Shown: positions 35,866-50,201 of the stretch, one piece after another
Position numbering within the stretch: the stretch's first letter is position 1
Layout of the letters: each line of letters begins with the position of its first letter
Source of the DNA: Theodoxus fluviatilis
Lineage: Eukaryota > Mollusca > Gastropoda > Cycloneritida > Neritidae
Length of the DNA: 64,000 nt
Direction of reading: 5' to 3'
Assembly: GCA_034096865.1 (NCBI GenBank)
Contig: JAWQFJ010015172.1
Location: forward strand, 70,683 to 134,682
Notes under the pieces: model-generated
Told to the model about the DNA's origin: nothing
What the model saw: the letters and a program-made list of their open reading frames with translations, nothing else
Database searches by the model: none
Program-made: the position numbers and the translations under genes

Positions 35866-36233
35866 ACCCTCACTCTAATCCACCCACTCATCCATTCACC
35901 CCAATCTACCCACTCATCCATCCACCCACTCATACATCTACCCCATATCCACCCACTCATCCATTCACCCCAATCCACCCACTCATCCATCCACCCCAAT
36001 CCACCCACTCATACATCCACCCCATATCCACTCACTCATCCATCCATCCCAATTCACCCACCCACTCATCCATCCTCCCCAATTCACTCACTCATCCATC
36101 CTGCCCAATCCACCCATTTATCCATCCACCACACACACCACCCTCATTCATCAATCCAACCCTACCCCCACTCCCCTTCAATCATCCACCCCCACCCCAC
36201 TCATCCATCCATCCATCCATCCATCCCACCCCC
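35866..36233. repeat. ATCC-based minisatellite (right-arm copy)
   Basis: Mirror of 19678-20045, one C longer in a C run near 36196. Confidence 0.9.
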
Positions 36234-39200
36234 AAACTTCTCTGGCCCTTACTTACTCGTTGTGTCCAACTACCTACATGTACTCCCTATGCATTCTGAG
36301 TGCCATAAACGTGTGCTTCCTTTTTCATTTTCTAAAATATTTCGAATACTAATTGCTTTTACTATGATTCAATACAAACCAGTGTCAATAACTAAAAATG
36401 TCACAACGACATCACCCAAACCGATATTTCTGCTGTTTTGTTTACGATGAAACTGACACGTCGTCAAATGTTACAAGACAAATGAATAATATTTAATTAA
36501 ATATGTATATAAGTAGGAGTATAAGTTTTGTTTTTGAAAGGGAATATTGCCGGAGGAAGCAATTTCCACGTAACTGACGTACACAAAAAAGTAAAATGGG
36601 GGCGGATGTAGATGATGAATACGGAAATAAATTCAGCTTTACAAGCTATCTGCCTGCATAGGCTACGAAAGGCTTTTGATTGCGACAATTGCTAGAACTG
36701 TCAAAATTAGAGCAAGTCAAGTCTAGACTCATTCTAGTCCACTAGAGACTTCGCCTGCCGGCGACAGTCTCTAGCACAGTTCATAGCACGTGATGGAGGG
36801 TTTTCGTCCGGAATATGCATGAGGATGTAACATGAGAGGCTTGAGGGATGACCCTCTGCTCCCTGACATACGCCGTTAAAGTAGTTCTAAGATGATGTCG
36901 CACAAAACTCATAAATTACGCTTGTTGAGGCAATAAATAAGCGTTTATTCGAAAACATAACATGTTTGTGTTGAAATGGAAACAAGTTTTGACATCTGAA
37001 TGATATATGTTAAAAAATGGAAAAAATACTGTCCAGAACGAAGTGTTTTCGGCGCAATGCTGTAATGCGAAGGGTGAAGTCTATTACGCATTCATTGCGA
37101 ACTGCGCCAGAGTCACGTGACTCGGGTTCACAGAATGGTCTAGACTTCCCTACTTATTCGCCATTTTCAGCTCGTGCCGGGAGAAGCAGGGCGTGTATCC
37201 TTACCTACAGGGTAAACAGCCCAGCACATCGCTGCCACGGTTTGACGGCCTCAGATCTAGTCAGCAGCGTAGTCTGCTCACAGACAATACGAGCAGGTGC
37301 AGTGTCGCTACTGACACGTGCACTGATTATACAAAGACATTGTTATCTGTTTTCTCTGCACAATATCAAATTCAATTTCATTCATGAAAAAGCATTTCAC
37401 TCCATCTGCATTTTGATATTATCCTCTATCCTTACATCTGCCATCTCATCCGTCTGCATGCAATATTGCTTCATCTACAGCGACAATATCTATTATTCAT
37501 TGTCTGCTGGGGGGTTTTCCCGCCTAGCCCCTTTGAATATTTAATTGCGGCAGCAGCTACGCGGGAACGAACGCCCCGTGTCTCGCCAGGTAGTGTCATT
37601 GGCACTAATACAAATAGCACATTAGTTTCAACCACAAAAATTGACACCGAATCGACAATGGGAGGGGGCGGCCCGGGTTTCTTTGATCATGCGCCTTTGT
37701 TAGCATAAAAAGATCGTCACAGAAGCCGGCAAGTAAATGCTTTCCACGTCCCTTGCCTGTGTAATACATCACGTGTTATCTTCTCCCGACAAGAACACAA
37801 AATTTCCATGCATTGCATGCCTCGAAACTATTGCACGCGCTGCGGGGAACAAGAGCGTTACAGAGGAACTGCACGCCTTGGCATAACGGCCAGAACGATG
37901 ATACTACGCTTCATGATCTTCGAAAACTTGTGAACTACTGCAAGCACTCCAACTTTTTTGTTATAAAATGTTGCACGCCAAATATGTTTTTTGTCAGTTC
38001 CATTAACTCCGATTGTAAAAATTACGAGTGAATTTGAATGGGCGAAAGCTACACAGTGCTCCCACCAAGAATTGAGGCCAACAAAATAATATACTGAAGT
38101 GACACTATTAATGGACGTAGCGTCTCTCAAGAAACACAGTTAGTCTGTAAACGTAATAACAATAACCTGCAGTCGAGTCTCTCTGAGCTGAGCATCAGTC
38201 CCTGCTCAGAACGATGATACCATAACTTTATGTGTGAGGCCAAAGATTATAGGTTACACAAAGATAGCTCATGCCGAGCTTTTGCTATATAAAGTTACAA
38301 GACGCTGCACCTAGCGGAGAGTATTAGGGGTGAATCAAGGGGAAGTAATCACACCGCTTAGCGACAAGACGGCGAAGAAAGCTGCCTGCTGATTGGAGGA
38401 TTCTATTCAGGGAACCAATCAGAGGACTGCTTTCGTGTAGATATGGCGTTTATGTCTACTCTTTGCGCAATTCAATGGCGGAGCTCTCTCCAGTTCGCAC
38501 AGAAAAAGCTATATTTTGGGATACTAGAAACCCATCCAAAGAAAATGTAAGCCATGAACAGCATTAATTTATCAAAGCTGTATGTTGAATGCATCAAAAG
38601 GTATTGAAAGCTCCTACTTTTTAACAATCGAAATGCAGGTCGCAGGGCAACGCTTGATTGTAACTATAATCTTTGTCGAAATGGCAACTGAATTCACTTA
38701 ATCGAATGACTTTCTGGCAGCAAAGCACCTTCTTGACAGGTATGTGTTGCTTTGCATTTCCTAAAGATAAACAAGCTTGCATTCTTCGATAATATTGAAA
38801 AATAGATCGTTCCCATTCAAACCATACCATGTAGATCTAGGTCGAGTCACTATGTTTGTTGTGAGGTACCAGTGAGGATTGATCAAGATGCCCAGTGATC
38901 AGGGGGTAAAGTGTCATGCGGTCTGAGCGCCGATCAATGTTGGAAAGTCGCTATATAAAATCACACCTTTACCTTTACCTTTATCTGATAAAATAGGTAG
39001 AGAGGAAATAATCTCTCAGCACTGCTATGAGAACCAACAGCGGTCGCTGCTGGTGTGGTTATCACGTTACTCTATTATCTAAGGATATCTAGTTATATTG
39101 AATAGGACTTGAGTCAAACAAGCGCGTACACTGTGACTCCATTGAGAACATCGATACAAACGACACCTACAACGTGCTTAGAGGCAGTGACCAACTCCTT

Positions 39201-39600
39201 TATACACCTCGCTTCTTTGCAGAGTCATCCCTAAGGCGGTACTTCCCTGTTCACACGGCCAATGGTCACGCCAGAGTAGTTTTTCCATACAGAGGCTTCC
39301 AACTGCGACAAAAATAACATGTGGTCCGAACGTAATGGAGATTGAGAGACGCCAGGTAAACCTAGTGGAACGGGGAGGTGGCTATAGGGACCAGTCGATT
39401 GTCCTATTGCAGGTGCTTTTCCTTTTATTCTGTGTTATTTTAAAATCTGTTTCACAATGTTGCTCATGTAAAGTTCAATAGTCCTCTGTTAATTTACGTA
39501 GGTCTCAACGCATGCACAACACACATAGAAATAGAAAATAGTACTCAGCCACTTGAATAACCAACTGAAATGCAATCGAACAAAAAAGATACGAGTAAGT
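36234..39600. other. Mirror of the gene-free stretch 16312-19677
   Basis: No recognised gene. It includes the mirror of the possible interspersed repeat at 38850-38987 and of the hairpin at 36742-36774. Confidence 0.5.
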
Positions 39601-39610
39601 ATTCTCTCTC

Positions 39611-39667
<57 letters not shown>

Positions 39668-39688
39668 CGCTCTCTCTCTCAAATAAAG

Positions 39689-39726
<38 letters not shown>

Positions 39727-39813
39727 CTCTCTCTCTATCTCTCTCTTAAATAAAGAAATCAAATCTCTCTCTCTCGCTCTCTCGCTCTCTCTCTCTCAAA
39801 TAAAGAAATCAAA

Positions 39814-39863
<50 letters not shown>
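39601..39863. repeat. CT tract with inserted AAATAAAGAAATCAAA (right-arm copy)
   Basis: Mirror of 16049-16311. Confidence 0.85.
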
Positions 39864-39865
<2 letters not shown>

Positions 39866-40191
39866 CCGACCCTAATTTCATCTTTGTGCAAAACAACGCC
39901 ATCGCAAGCCACGATCTAAGCAACCACACCTTATCTCCCAACATTGCCGACCACTCTCAACATCAATCCGCTAAGTCTGAGATTTATCATCAATACCACC
40001 GCCACCACCAACCTCCATACCGCCACTACCATTTCACCATCATTACTGCCACCACCATCACTATCTCAAGCACCACTATCTTCGCCATTACCACCCCTAT
40101 TACTACTGCCAACACCCCCACCTCAAACTACCCAACATCGTAACATCCGAAGCAAATCGACACCCAACACAATTTATTCCGAAATAACCCC

Positions 40192-40527
40192 TCCCGTACC
40201 TCAAACTAGTTACCACCACCACCGCTACCACCAAAACTACTACCACCACCAACACCACCACCGCTACCACCACAACTACTACCACCACCACCATCACCAC
40301 CGCTACCACCACAACTACTACCACCACCACCATCACCACCGCTACCACCTCAACTACTACCACTATCACCCCACTCTAGCCACCACCAACATTGCTACCA
40401 CCAAAACTGCTACCACCACCAACACCACCAACACCACCACCGCTATCCCCACAACTACTACCACCATCAGCTCACTCTAGCTACCACCACAGCTTCCACC
40501 ACCAAAACAACCACCACCAACGCGACC
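40192..40527. repeat. ACC-rich minisatellite (right-arm copy)
   Basis: Mirror of 15385-15720, reading ACCACCACC with a ~48-base higher-order unit. Confidence 0.85.
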
Positions 40528-43134
40528 AACTTCGTCACCTCAAACTACCGAACATCGTAACATCCAAAGCAAACAACCGGCCAGCACAGTCATACCGAAC
40601 GAACCCCTCCCCCACCCCTAAACTACCACCCCACCCCACCTCATCTTCGCAACTCCCAGTGCCTTTCTTACCATGCGTGAGCTTATTGAAACTCGAGCAG
40701 TCTCAAGAGACCCGCCTTGCTTTGATGGCCAGTGACCCGAAGTTCATGCAGCTACCGCCCATCGGAAATTAAACCTTCCACCTATCCCTCTGCTTCTTTG
40801 GAAGTGTCGTTTCTGACAGGGGCTCCTTTCAGCGAAAAGGCCGCTCGGAGAGCCGGCGTTGATTGCGCTCCATAACGTGTCGATTAAAGATCACTGGCTC
40901 GAGAAAGCACTCACAGCCCATAGGTGATGATGGTTTCTTTCAAGACGTGACGGAGCGTTTGGTTACTTTGCCTTTGTAGCCCGTACGCTTTCAGTCGTCG
41001 TAACTGCGAATTGTTCGCTTCAACAACTAGCGGCAGTGCATTTTGCCGTTCACATGATGAGGAAACAATTGGTCCTCACGTCTGCATGCAAGTGATGTAG
41101 GAACAGAATAACAACTGTACGCAAATCATCGAGGGAATAGAAGAAAATAAACCGCCAAATCGCTCGACAAGTTTTACTCCAATGCTATCTAAAAATGTTC
41201 GTAAACGATTGTGTATTCCGATGATAAACTTAACAGTTTATTATTAAAATATAGCAAATGGGATATTAATATCATACATACTATTTTCTCTACTTTTTTC
41301 TTCGTTTTCGGGAAGAAATAAGCCATTTCTGCCATACAAGACAGTAACACACTTAAGCCACAAATCGATTTCTATTTATCGTTCGTGTATTTACATCAGT
41401 GACAGATGTCTTAGTTTTCCATTTTATTCATTGATGACAATATTTCACTCGAGGAGAAACACTAGAAAGATATACGGACGAAAAATTCCAGATTCATGGA
41501 GAGCACAACAATATGTGACTAGATAAGGACTGATTTTTCAGGGAGAAAAACATATGTTTTTCACTTTTACGAGAATAAATAAGTAATAAATGGAGAAATT
41601 TCAGTTGTGTGTCACTTTTACATGGGTCTGACCATAATGCAAATGCTTCAGAACATTTACAGGAAAATGTCGCGATACACAGGTCAGGAAATGCACTAAA
41701 GAAACGGTTCACTTCCTTCCATTGCAGTCACAGGAATAGAGGGAAAAAATTCTTACAGTCGGATAATTTTTCCGCTTCGAGCCACATTCAAAGAAGCCCT
41801 ATGCGAGGCCACAAAGATCCTGCCTCCGCGACAGTTGAAACGGACGGGCGGCTGACACAGCCTCAATGCAGAATTGTTCGGAAATTTCATGCTTATTAGA
41901 ATCACAATCTCAACTCGCCTGCCGTCGTTTTCTGCTCACGGGGTGGCAGGGGCGAACATCAAATATGGATAATGCGGCGAAACGTTTATGAAACGCCCTG
42001 TATGGCTCAATCGCGAACTCCAAGCCCGATGGCGCAGGGCGATTGAGACGAGCAGGCGATCACGCACAATCGGCAGCAACAGTTGGTGCCCGTTTGAAAG
42101 CGGCGGCGCGCTTTTCAGTGGAGCCCCGGGCGACGCTAAAGCAAAGGCAGGGCAAAGGCAACGTGGCGAGGGCTTTGTGGGCCGCTCAAGCCCTGCACAA
42201 TGCAGCAGGACATTACTGGGGGCGCATTCTCGCCCGCGTCTTTCTCCCCCGTCCCTCCCTTTGTGTCCCCTCTGGAACCATTAGCATTGCCGTCACCGCC
42301 GCCGTCAAAGTCGCCGTCAGCGTCGCCGTCAGCGTCGCCGTCAACGTAGGTGACGTTGGACGTTCGCCGAGCGCGCATGGTGAATGGTGGGCGACGTAAG
42401 ACGGTGCACGGTCGTAGAGTCGACCGTTGAAAAAAAGACCAAGGCACAGGATTTGAAAGCCAAACGCTCCTTGCAGCGCGAAAAGCACAAAAGAAGGAAT
42501 GTAAAAGACGTTGCCGTGCCGAGTAATGCGAGATTCGGAAAGTACTGTGTGAGTACCTTGCTGGTACTCGTCAGGTTATTTTTACCTCCAGGTTATTCGT
42601 AACATAACATTGTCTTTCCGTTTACCGACTGTTCCATCCCTTGATCAATTGAACTATCACGACAGACAGAAGAACCAGCTTGAATACATATACCGATACG
42701 CGACGCCGCCGATAAAGTAAAACATTTACTGAAGCGTGATCCTTTTCCTTTCAGACAGTTTTACGTTCAAAGTCAGAGCCTTGAGCAAACCTCAGCTGGA
42801 GCACTCCCATACTGTTTCTGTTCCCAGTGCCAATATTTTCATGATAAAATTTCACTCCTACGTATGTCCTATCTCGCTCTGTTATTTTTAATAGTCATTT
42901 GATATCGACGCAAACTAGAAAATTAATAGGTCACGCAAAACGACTGAAGATTGTTTTCAGTTCACAAAGACGAAATATTTAATTATATTTGTAATAATCT
43001 CAGTCACTGTTTCCAATTATAATTCTACTACTCGTAAATACTTTGATCCTCCAAATTAGAAAAAGACAAACATTGCCACTTTGGAAGTTACGGTGAAATG
43101 AAATGTATTTATTACGTCAAGATCTGCATATATA
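40528..43134. other. Mirror of the stretch 12779-15384
   Basis: AT-rich then CpG-rich sequence. The GACGGC-type minisatellite appears as GCCGTCAGCGTC units at 42286-42350. No recognised gene. Confidence 0.5.
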
Positions 43135-43536
43135 TTGGGGGCCCCAAAAAGCGTGCCACCAAGATATATGGAATTCCTGGCAAAGGACCGATTTGACTGC
43201 TGTGTGGCCGCAAGGAAAGCGACTGCCACTTTCGAGGAGACCGAACGGAGCGGACTCGCCATTGCCAGGGAGAGAAGAAGACCTGCAGCTCAGGACACCT
43301 ACAGAGCTGCTTTCCAGTGTCCCCACTGTCCCCGTCAACGTGGCTCACGTATCTGCCTGGCAAGTCACATCAACAAACATTTTCATAGGAGAGACAAAAG
43401 TGTGCAGTCTACCATTGTCGATTGCGACAGGGAACCAGCAGCAGCACGTACTCATTCATTGCTCAAAGTAACTTTCGAAAGCGGGGCCGAGTCCGCATCC
43501 ACTTGCATCTGGCAGACCAGAGACAGGTCGGAATGA
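43135..43536 (+). pseudogene. C-terminal relic of a non-LTR retrotransposon with C2H2 finger (right-arm copy)
   Basis: Mirror of 12377-12778. The 133-codon frame carries the C62-x2-C65-x12-H78-x3-H82 finger downstream of the KATATFE and ARERRR segments. The element is truncated at its 5' side near 43130, just after a TATATATTGGGGGCCCC stretch. The catalytic region is absent. Confidence 0.6.
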
Positions 43537-44261
43537 CTGACAATATTTCCAATGACACATATACCCTTCCCTTCCCCAAGTGGCCAGTTTGTCGGCTTGG
43601 GGCCGCCCCTGATTAACCACTGCGGCAGGCCCCGAAAGCCTAGTAGCTAGGGATTCTCGCTCATGAGGAGGCATTGAGCGGCTCCCGCCCTATGCTGCGC
43701 TCATCTTCACTCGCGAGAGTTACAGATTAACTATTTTCAGAGCTGCGGGCCTTTCAGTGCTTTGAGTTTAAAGAACCTTTACGTCAATGCTTTCGTCATC
43801 GCCTTGAATCTATCCTGTTTTGGAATGAACAGCTTCAGAGGCGAGGAAAAACCACACGAAACAGGAAGCATGGAATTCTATAGACTGGAAGGCATGCGGA
43901 AAGGGTGGATACTTCTTTCCAACAGATCTGACCGCTTAACTTTAAATGGGATTGTTTACCAACCATCGATGCGACAGTTCCTCAAAAAAAGTGTCAACAA
44001 AGTCTAATAAGGAAAATCGTAAACACGAGGATATTTCGGGGAAAATATGAGAAGATTCAGAACTTAAAAGGCCGGGCGTTCTCGGTGCAGATCACTTTGA
44101 AGTCTGAGCTCTGGGACATTACATTATGTGGATATTTGGAGCTCAACCATTGAGGGCTGCTTAACACACACACACACAAATATAGCTGTAGTTAAGGTGG
44201 CATGAACAGAAAATAATTAAAGGGTCGACAACTAGGCCGGATTTTTTTTTTAATCAGGCCA
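43537..44261. other. Mirror of 11653-12376
   Basis: No recognised gene. Confidence 0.5.
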
Positions 44262-44279
44262 CTGTGTGTGTGTGTGTGT

Positions 44280-44327
<48 letters not shown>

Positions 44328-44395
44328 ATATATGCGTGTGTGTGTTTGTGTGCATGTATGCGCGCGCGCGCGCGCGCGCGTGTGTGTGTGTGTTT
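44262..44395. repeat. GT / CG microsatellite (right-arm copy)
   Basis: Mirror of 11520-11652. The adjoining 44396-44418 carries the clustered arm differences. Confidence 0.95.
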
Positions 44396-45116
44396 GAAGA
44401 AATGTCATGCATACAGTAGATTCATCTGAACATAAATCAAAATTTCCCTTTCGACGACATTATTTTTCTTACTTAAATATTGCTCATCGGGAAGATGGAA
44501 TACTACGGAACTTGTTTACCTTCAATTTCTGTTCTTTTTTTGTTTTCGATATGAAACGACTTGCAACTTGGGGTCCGCAAAAAAAATAGTGTCTGTCAGG
44601 TTACCGTAAATACGTGTTGTCGTTGTTGTTGGTTTTTTTTGTGTGCGTGTGTTTTTTTTTTGTTTTTTGTTTTTTTTGGGGGGGTTGTTTATATTCAGTG
44701 CGTTTAATATAACCCTGAGAGAGAAAACCATTACGGCGAAATTTTACATGCGGTGTCCGGTAATCAAAACAACTTTATTAAAACCGATACTTTGTTTTGT
44801 TTTACATGTGGAGTCAACTTTCAACGGTAACTTCCGCTGTGACGCATGTAGGCGGAAACATCAAAAGAACACCGTTGGTAACTACCTATGAGCTTAAAGA
44901 ACGCTGGAAGCGAATAGCAGGAAATAAACACAGAACTGGGTAGAGATTTGGTGCAGCAAATAAGTGTTGTACTCCATTCTCTTACAGAGTAAACAATGCT
45001 TATGAGAGATCTAAGAGAGGAATGCTAAATTCGTATACAACTCGCTTTACGTCCATTGCAGTTAAAGCAGTGACTTCTACTGATGAAAGGTAATGAAGAA
45101 AAGTATAGATACACGA

Positions 45117-45118
45117 CA

Positions 45119-45194
<76 letters not shown>

Positions 45195-45394
45195 GTGGGA
45201 GTGGTGGGTGTGTGTGTGCGTGTGCGTGTGCGCGTGTGTGTAAGCGTGTGCGTGCGTGCGTGCGCGCGCGCTCTCGCGATGTGTGTGCGTTTGTGTGTGC
45301 GCGTGAGTGTGTCGAGTCTGGGTGTGAGCGTGTGCGTGAGTGTGTGCGTGTGTGTGTGTGTGTGTTTCTGTTCGTGTGTTTGTGTGCGTGTGCT
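45117..45394. repeat. (CT)n then GT-rich microsatellite (right-arm copy)
   Basis: Mirror of 10519-10796. Confidence 0.95.
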
Positions 45395-45997
45395 CTCAAA
45401 ATATCCTACAGATGCTCGTGTTTGTTTCCAAACCGCATCTGTTTAAATCGACTCGAGTGCAAACGAAGGGAAACCGTGGGCGTTCTGGGAAAAACATAAT
45501 CCAGTTGTCTACACTAGAACGCGCATAAGATGATAAGATCTGTACCCAAAACCCTCACACCTACTACATGCTGTTTCAGAAGCAGCTGCACGACTAAAAT
45601 AGCATATATGCACTTACTGACGTCTCAAAATAGCATATCAGGTCGCATTTTTACGCAAACCGGATACAATTTTCTCCCGGCAGATTTCAGGCTTTGATTC
45701 CCACACGTAAAAAATTCCCTGCCATGCCAGAACATGGCCACCCGGGGAGATAAAGGGAGGATAAAGCTGTGAGGACCTCCAGCAAACCTGGAGGGATAAT
45801 TTCGTTTGTGAGGGTACGTTGTCATGTCACGCATACACGTCAGTTAACAGTTTTACTCTATGAAATTTAAAGGCCCCTAATCTCATGGATTGTTTACGGG
45901 TTCAGTTCCTATACGACATTCTTCGATGATGAGAAAAAGGTCTGTCAGTCCAAAGACTGTTTTATTTTAGATGTCAATATTTTCAGTTGATATGTAT
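45395..45997. other. Mirror of the gene-free stretch 9917-10518
   Basis: Nothing recognised. Confidence 0.5.
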
Positions 45998-45998
45998 G

Positions 45999-46038
<40 letters not shown>

Positions 46039-46074
46039 CTTGCCTGCCTGTATCTGTGTGTGTGTGTGTGTGTC

Positions 46075-46105
<31 letters not shown>

Positions 46106-46309
46106 CTGTTTGTGTGTGTGTGTGTCTGTCTGTGTGTGTGTGTGTGTGTCTGTCTCTGTGAGTGTGTCTGTGTATCTGTCTGTGTGTATCTGTCTGTGTG
46201 TATCTGTCTGTGTATCTGCCCGTCTGTTTTCCTGTTTGTGTGTATCTGTGTCTGCCTGTCTGTCTGTCTGTCTGTCTGTCTGTATGTCTGTCTGTCTGTC
46301 TCACACACT

Positions 46310-46350
<41 letters not shown>

Positions 46351-46353
46351 ATG
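45998..46353. repeat. TGCC / GT / TGTC compound microsatellite (right-arm copy)
   Basis: Mirror of 9560-9916, slightly different in the length of the outer CA run. Confidence 0.95.
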
Positions 46354-49300
46354 CACGAATGAAAACACGAACATTTCTGTCTATGCACTCAATGTGTTGA
46401 CCCTGTTTGTAGCTAAAACCAATGTGACCATGCGGGCAATGGGTCCACTGCTTCACTAACGTAAGAAGTTGACAGCGACTTTAAATTGGTGTCTCCAAAG
46501 TAGAATCCCTCGCACATCCGCATTGTTATGTCACCTGCTTGTTTAGCAAGCTCTGACTCACAGGCACGTGTATTTTCGTCACAGTCCAGAAGGCATGGAT
46601 GTTTGATCTACGACACATATTTGAACCCAATTTCATCCCGTTTCGCCCTGGTTATTGCACTCGCTGACAGTTTATCTCCTACGGATCTGACGCGGCTCCC
46701 CCGACGTGCATGAACAGTGGAGTCCATCTTATTTTTATCTCACAAAGGTCTGCAGATTTTGTCTCATACCATTCAACTCATGCTTTCTGTTAACGTTAGT
46801 CCAAAAGATTTACACAATCCCAATGTTCAGCACAACATTGGCTTCTACACCTACGCCGCGGGAGCAAACTTTTCCTTTCTTCTTGTTGACATTAAAATAG
46901 TATACATGCTTCTCAAATAAAATTAAATAATCACAATGTTATTTTGCGATGCAGACAACAGATCTTGGGGGTTCAGCTCTCCGCTATTGCCAGCAAAGAT
47001 TACCAAGGCCACAAGGGAGAAAAAGACGAAAAAGGTGTCAGGAAGTATCGGGTGGGAATCAAACTCAAGACCTATTGGTTTCTATTGAATTAATCTTGGT
47101 GGTACTGAATCGAGGAATCTATCACTTGTCCTGAGAACTCTACCTCATGTCCGTGTGAATGATGATGTGTTTGTGCCAAACAGACCAGAGCTTGCCTCGC
47201 AGGAATGACTGGCTGGCTGTCACTGGGCATACGTCCCAATGGATGCATATCCATCACAGTGTACAAAACACCTGACGCTGCTGTGGGTGGGTGACTTGCG
47301 TTTCCACACAGCCTGACTCAGGACCAAGACATTTTGTTTTGATAAATTTTTTATCATGAAGCGTCCCGTCTTCCTGTCGTCCCGAACTGAGGGTACATCC
47401 CCGTGGCTTAGTTTCGCCACGCGCAGCCATCAAACGAAGTCCTGCGGCAGAGAACTCCGCGGGGGGCTCCAACTTTGCAGCCTCGTCACCGGTGCTCAGC
47501 CTCCACCCGACTCGAAACCAAGCGAGGTGCATACAGATCGTCAGTTCCACTGTCACCGGTGTACCTCAAAAGACAGACTTCCGTTTGATTAATTCCTTCA
47601 TTGGCGCCATCGATCAATACAGTCATAATCTAACGTTTCTCTATCAGCTGTGCGAAACATTTGGATTCTGCGAGGACGTCTGATTGTGTAAAGCTAGACA
47701 ATAGTCGTTGCATTATAATCTACGCCGTAAATTAGCGTAATTAGTTTCGTACCTGGCGCAGGAAGGTTAATAGTTTTCGCACTCTATCTACTCGCTGTAT
47801 TCATTGCTGTAAAATTGGTGTGACCCGGTGTAAATAAACCACTTTTTGTTATATAAATCCACTAGGAGTGCAGAGACTTCTAATACCAAAATGGTTCGTC
47901 TTGTGAATAGTGTATAAATATCTCATATTTGACATCGGAGGAAACGACCTAGGGTCAATGTTCTAAAGGAGCTAGAGTGTACAAATCAATACAGTAATAT
48001 GTTTGAGGGTTTGAATAACTGACACTGAAGAACTGAAAACAGTTCATGATGAAGGAGGGAAGAGAACCCCAAATAGCATTTTAATAAATATTAAACAGCA
48101 GGTTCAATGGAACACGGGCGTGAGTATTCAACAGGTACAAAATTGTTTTACTAGTTCGTCTCACAAAAGTCACTCAATTGCAAGTTCAATGGGCATGTGC
48201 TCTGGCCCCAACAAGGTACTGGCCAATCCAAATTATGTGTATGACATTCGTAATGAGTCAACGCACCTCAACAGGGAACCAGGCCTGACCATTAATGAAC
48301 AGAGGGCAGGTGGCTGGGTGCAGTTGGGAGACTTGCTTGGAAAAAACAGGTGGGGCAAGGAGGGGCAGGGGAGGGGGGCTGTTCGGGAACTTCCGCTCAT
48401 CATCCATTGTGTATCGCTCCTGCTTGTCTCGGGCAGGCTGCTACGTGCCCTCTCAAGAACCGAGGCTTGCCACAAAATGGCGGAATGAGAGCAGCGGCTC
48501 AGTCTGTGACTGCAAGCAGGCCGCGGTGTATGACAGCGTGACAGGCCAAGGTCAGGAACCAGTGACAACTGCTCAGCCTACCTCCCACACCACGTCACGG
48601 CCTCGACAGTCCATGGCGCTTTTGCACATTGCGTCGACAGCAAGAAATACAAGGGTGTACTTTCGTTCTCGTTCACCGGGAGGAGACATTAAAGATACCT
48701 CCTGCTGGTGTGACTGTCTTCCTCCCCCACCCCCACCCCACCCCTCGCTTTAGATCCCCCACGCCATCTCCCTTCGCCCTATCCCTCTCTCCTCCTTCGA
48801 CCCCTATCCCCATCCCACCCCCACGCATCTACCCCCCCCCCCCCTCCCTTTCCTCCCCACCCCACCCCAGGTGCGCCTGAGAACATGGCCTGTGCTGCTC
48901 GACAGTTTTTTTGTTTAATGGGGTAGGAATACTTCGATGGAAGTTGTTGATGAGAATGTTGAGATGAAAGGCGGGTGAATGCGGCTATTTGTTAACACCT
49001 GTAGGATATTTCAGCACCCATCGCGTGTCCTGGGGAGTTTATTGCGTGACAAGACCGTCGAGCTGGTTTTTCCTGGTTCACTGCCGGTCGCCAAGTATAG
49101 GAGGAGTGTCGGAGTCCATTGCAATATCTCTTTGCAGATGCACCAGGAGGTGCTCGCAAGACACTGAACTTATGATGGGGCTTTGAGGGTTCAATGCCGC
49201 GCCTAACCAAACCAATTGTGTACAATGCCAAGGTAATGTAGATTTTTCAGGACACCACATGTTTAATTACGTGTTAAAGCGTATCATTGATTTCAAAGCA

Positions 49301-49706
49301 AAGTTGTTTGAAACTTCTCATTGCTTGCAAAAATCCTCATCGCTCTCTGGGCTTTTAGTAGACAAGAAGTTACACATGTCTCACTTGCTATTTGAAACCG
49401 AGGATTAATACATCTGGACTCTTTCATTGCTCCCTCAATAAGCTGGAAACAGTTGTCAATTCACCTTCCCAAACTTGTCTTATTTTAATACTAGATTTTA
49501 GATACACTTTTTCGAAAGTGGGCACCGTAAAAATTAGAGGCGCTTTTTAAATTTTGTGCGTGAGAGAGTCCGGTATATATCAGTCAAATTTTCCATTTGG
49601 TTGAAATGTGTACACATTGTGAAGTTAAATGACCACACCGTGCATCTCCATAGGTTAAGACACGCTGATAATTTATAAGCAATGGAGACATAATGGTCGT
49701 CGTAAA
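46354..49706. other. Mirror of the gene-free stretch 6211-9559
   Basis: It contains a C-rich patch at 48721-48870 and the mirrored SINE-like segment at about 46940-47125. No recognised gene. Confidence 0.5.
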
Positions 49707-50201
49707 AGCTTCAGTTCAGTTCAGTTCAGTTCAGTCTCTTATCCCTGAGATGGTTTGTTGAGGCACCACTGATGACTTTCGGACAATCTTCCTCCATCGA
49801 TCTCTATCCTCTGTGGCTCGTTGTGAGTCAGCAAAGGTCAAGCCTGTCCACTCTTTGATGTTGTCTTCCCACCTCTTTCTCTGCCTGCCTCTCCTTCTCC
49901 CACCTGGTACGGTACCTTGCAGGATGGTCTTGGCCAGCCCACTGCCTCTTGTCACGTGACCGTGCCACTTCAGCTTTCTGCTTTTCACGATTGAGAGCAG
50001 GTCTTGGTACTGTCCAATTGCTCTCCTGATCCTGTTACTGACTTCCTCATTCGTGACATGGTCTTTATATGAGATGTTCAGAATCTTGCGGTAGCATCTA
50101 ATTTCCAGGGCTTGTATCAGTCTCGGTAGTTCAGATGTGAGTGGCTTCATCAGTTTATAATACAACACTTCGGGGACCATTTTCACGTGCAATGCCTGCA
50201 T
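49707..50201 (-). pseudogene. 3' fragment of a non-LTR retrotransposon ORF2 (right-arm copy)
   Basis: The predicted protein is identical to the left-arm fragment: 156 codons with the YKDHVTNEEV, WHGHVTR and GGRRRGRQRKRWEDNIKEW blocks, followed by the short ACTGA tandem tail (49711-49735 on the plus strand as TCAGT units). The element is 5'-truncated and lacks the reverse-transcriptase palm. Full conservation of an otherwise dead relic in both arms shows that the inverted duplication is much younger than this insertion, or that the arms are copies of one molecule. Confidence 0.85.
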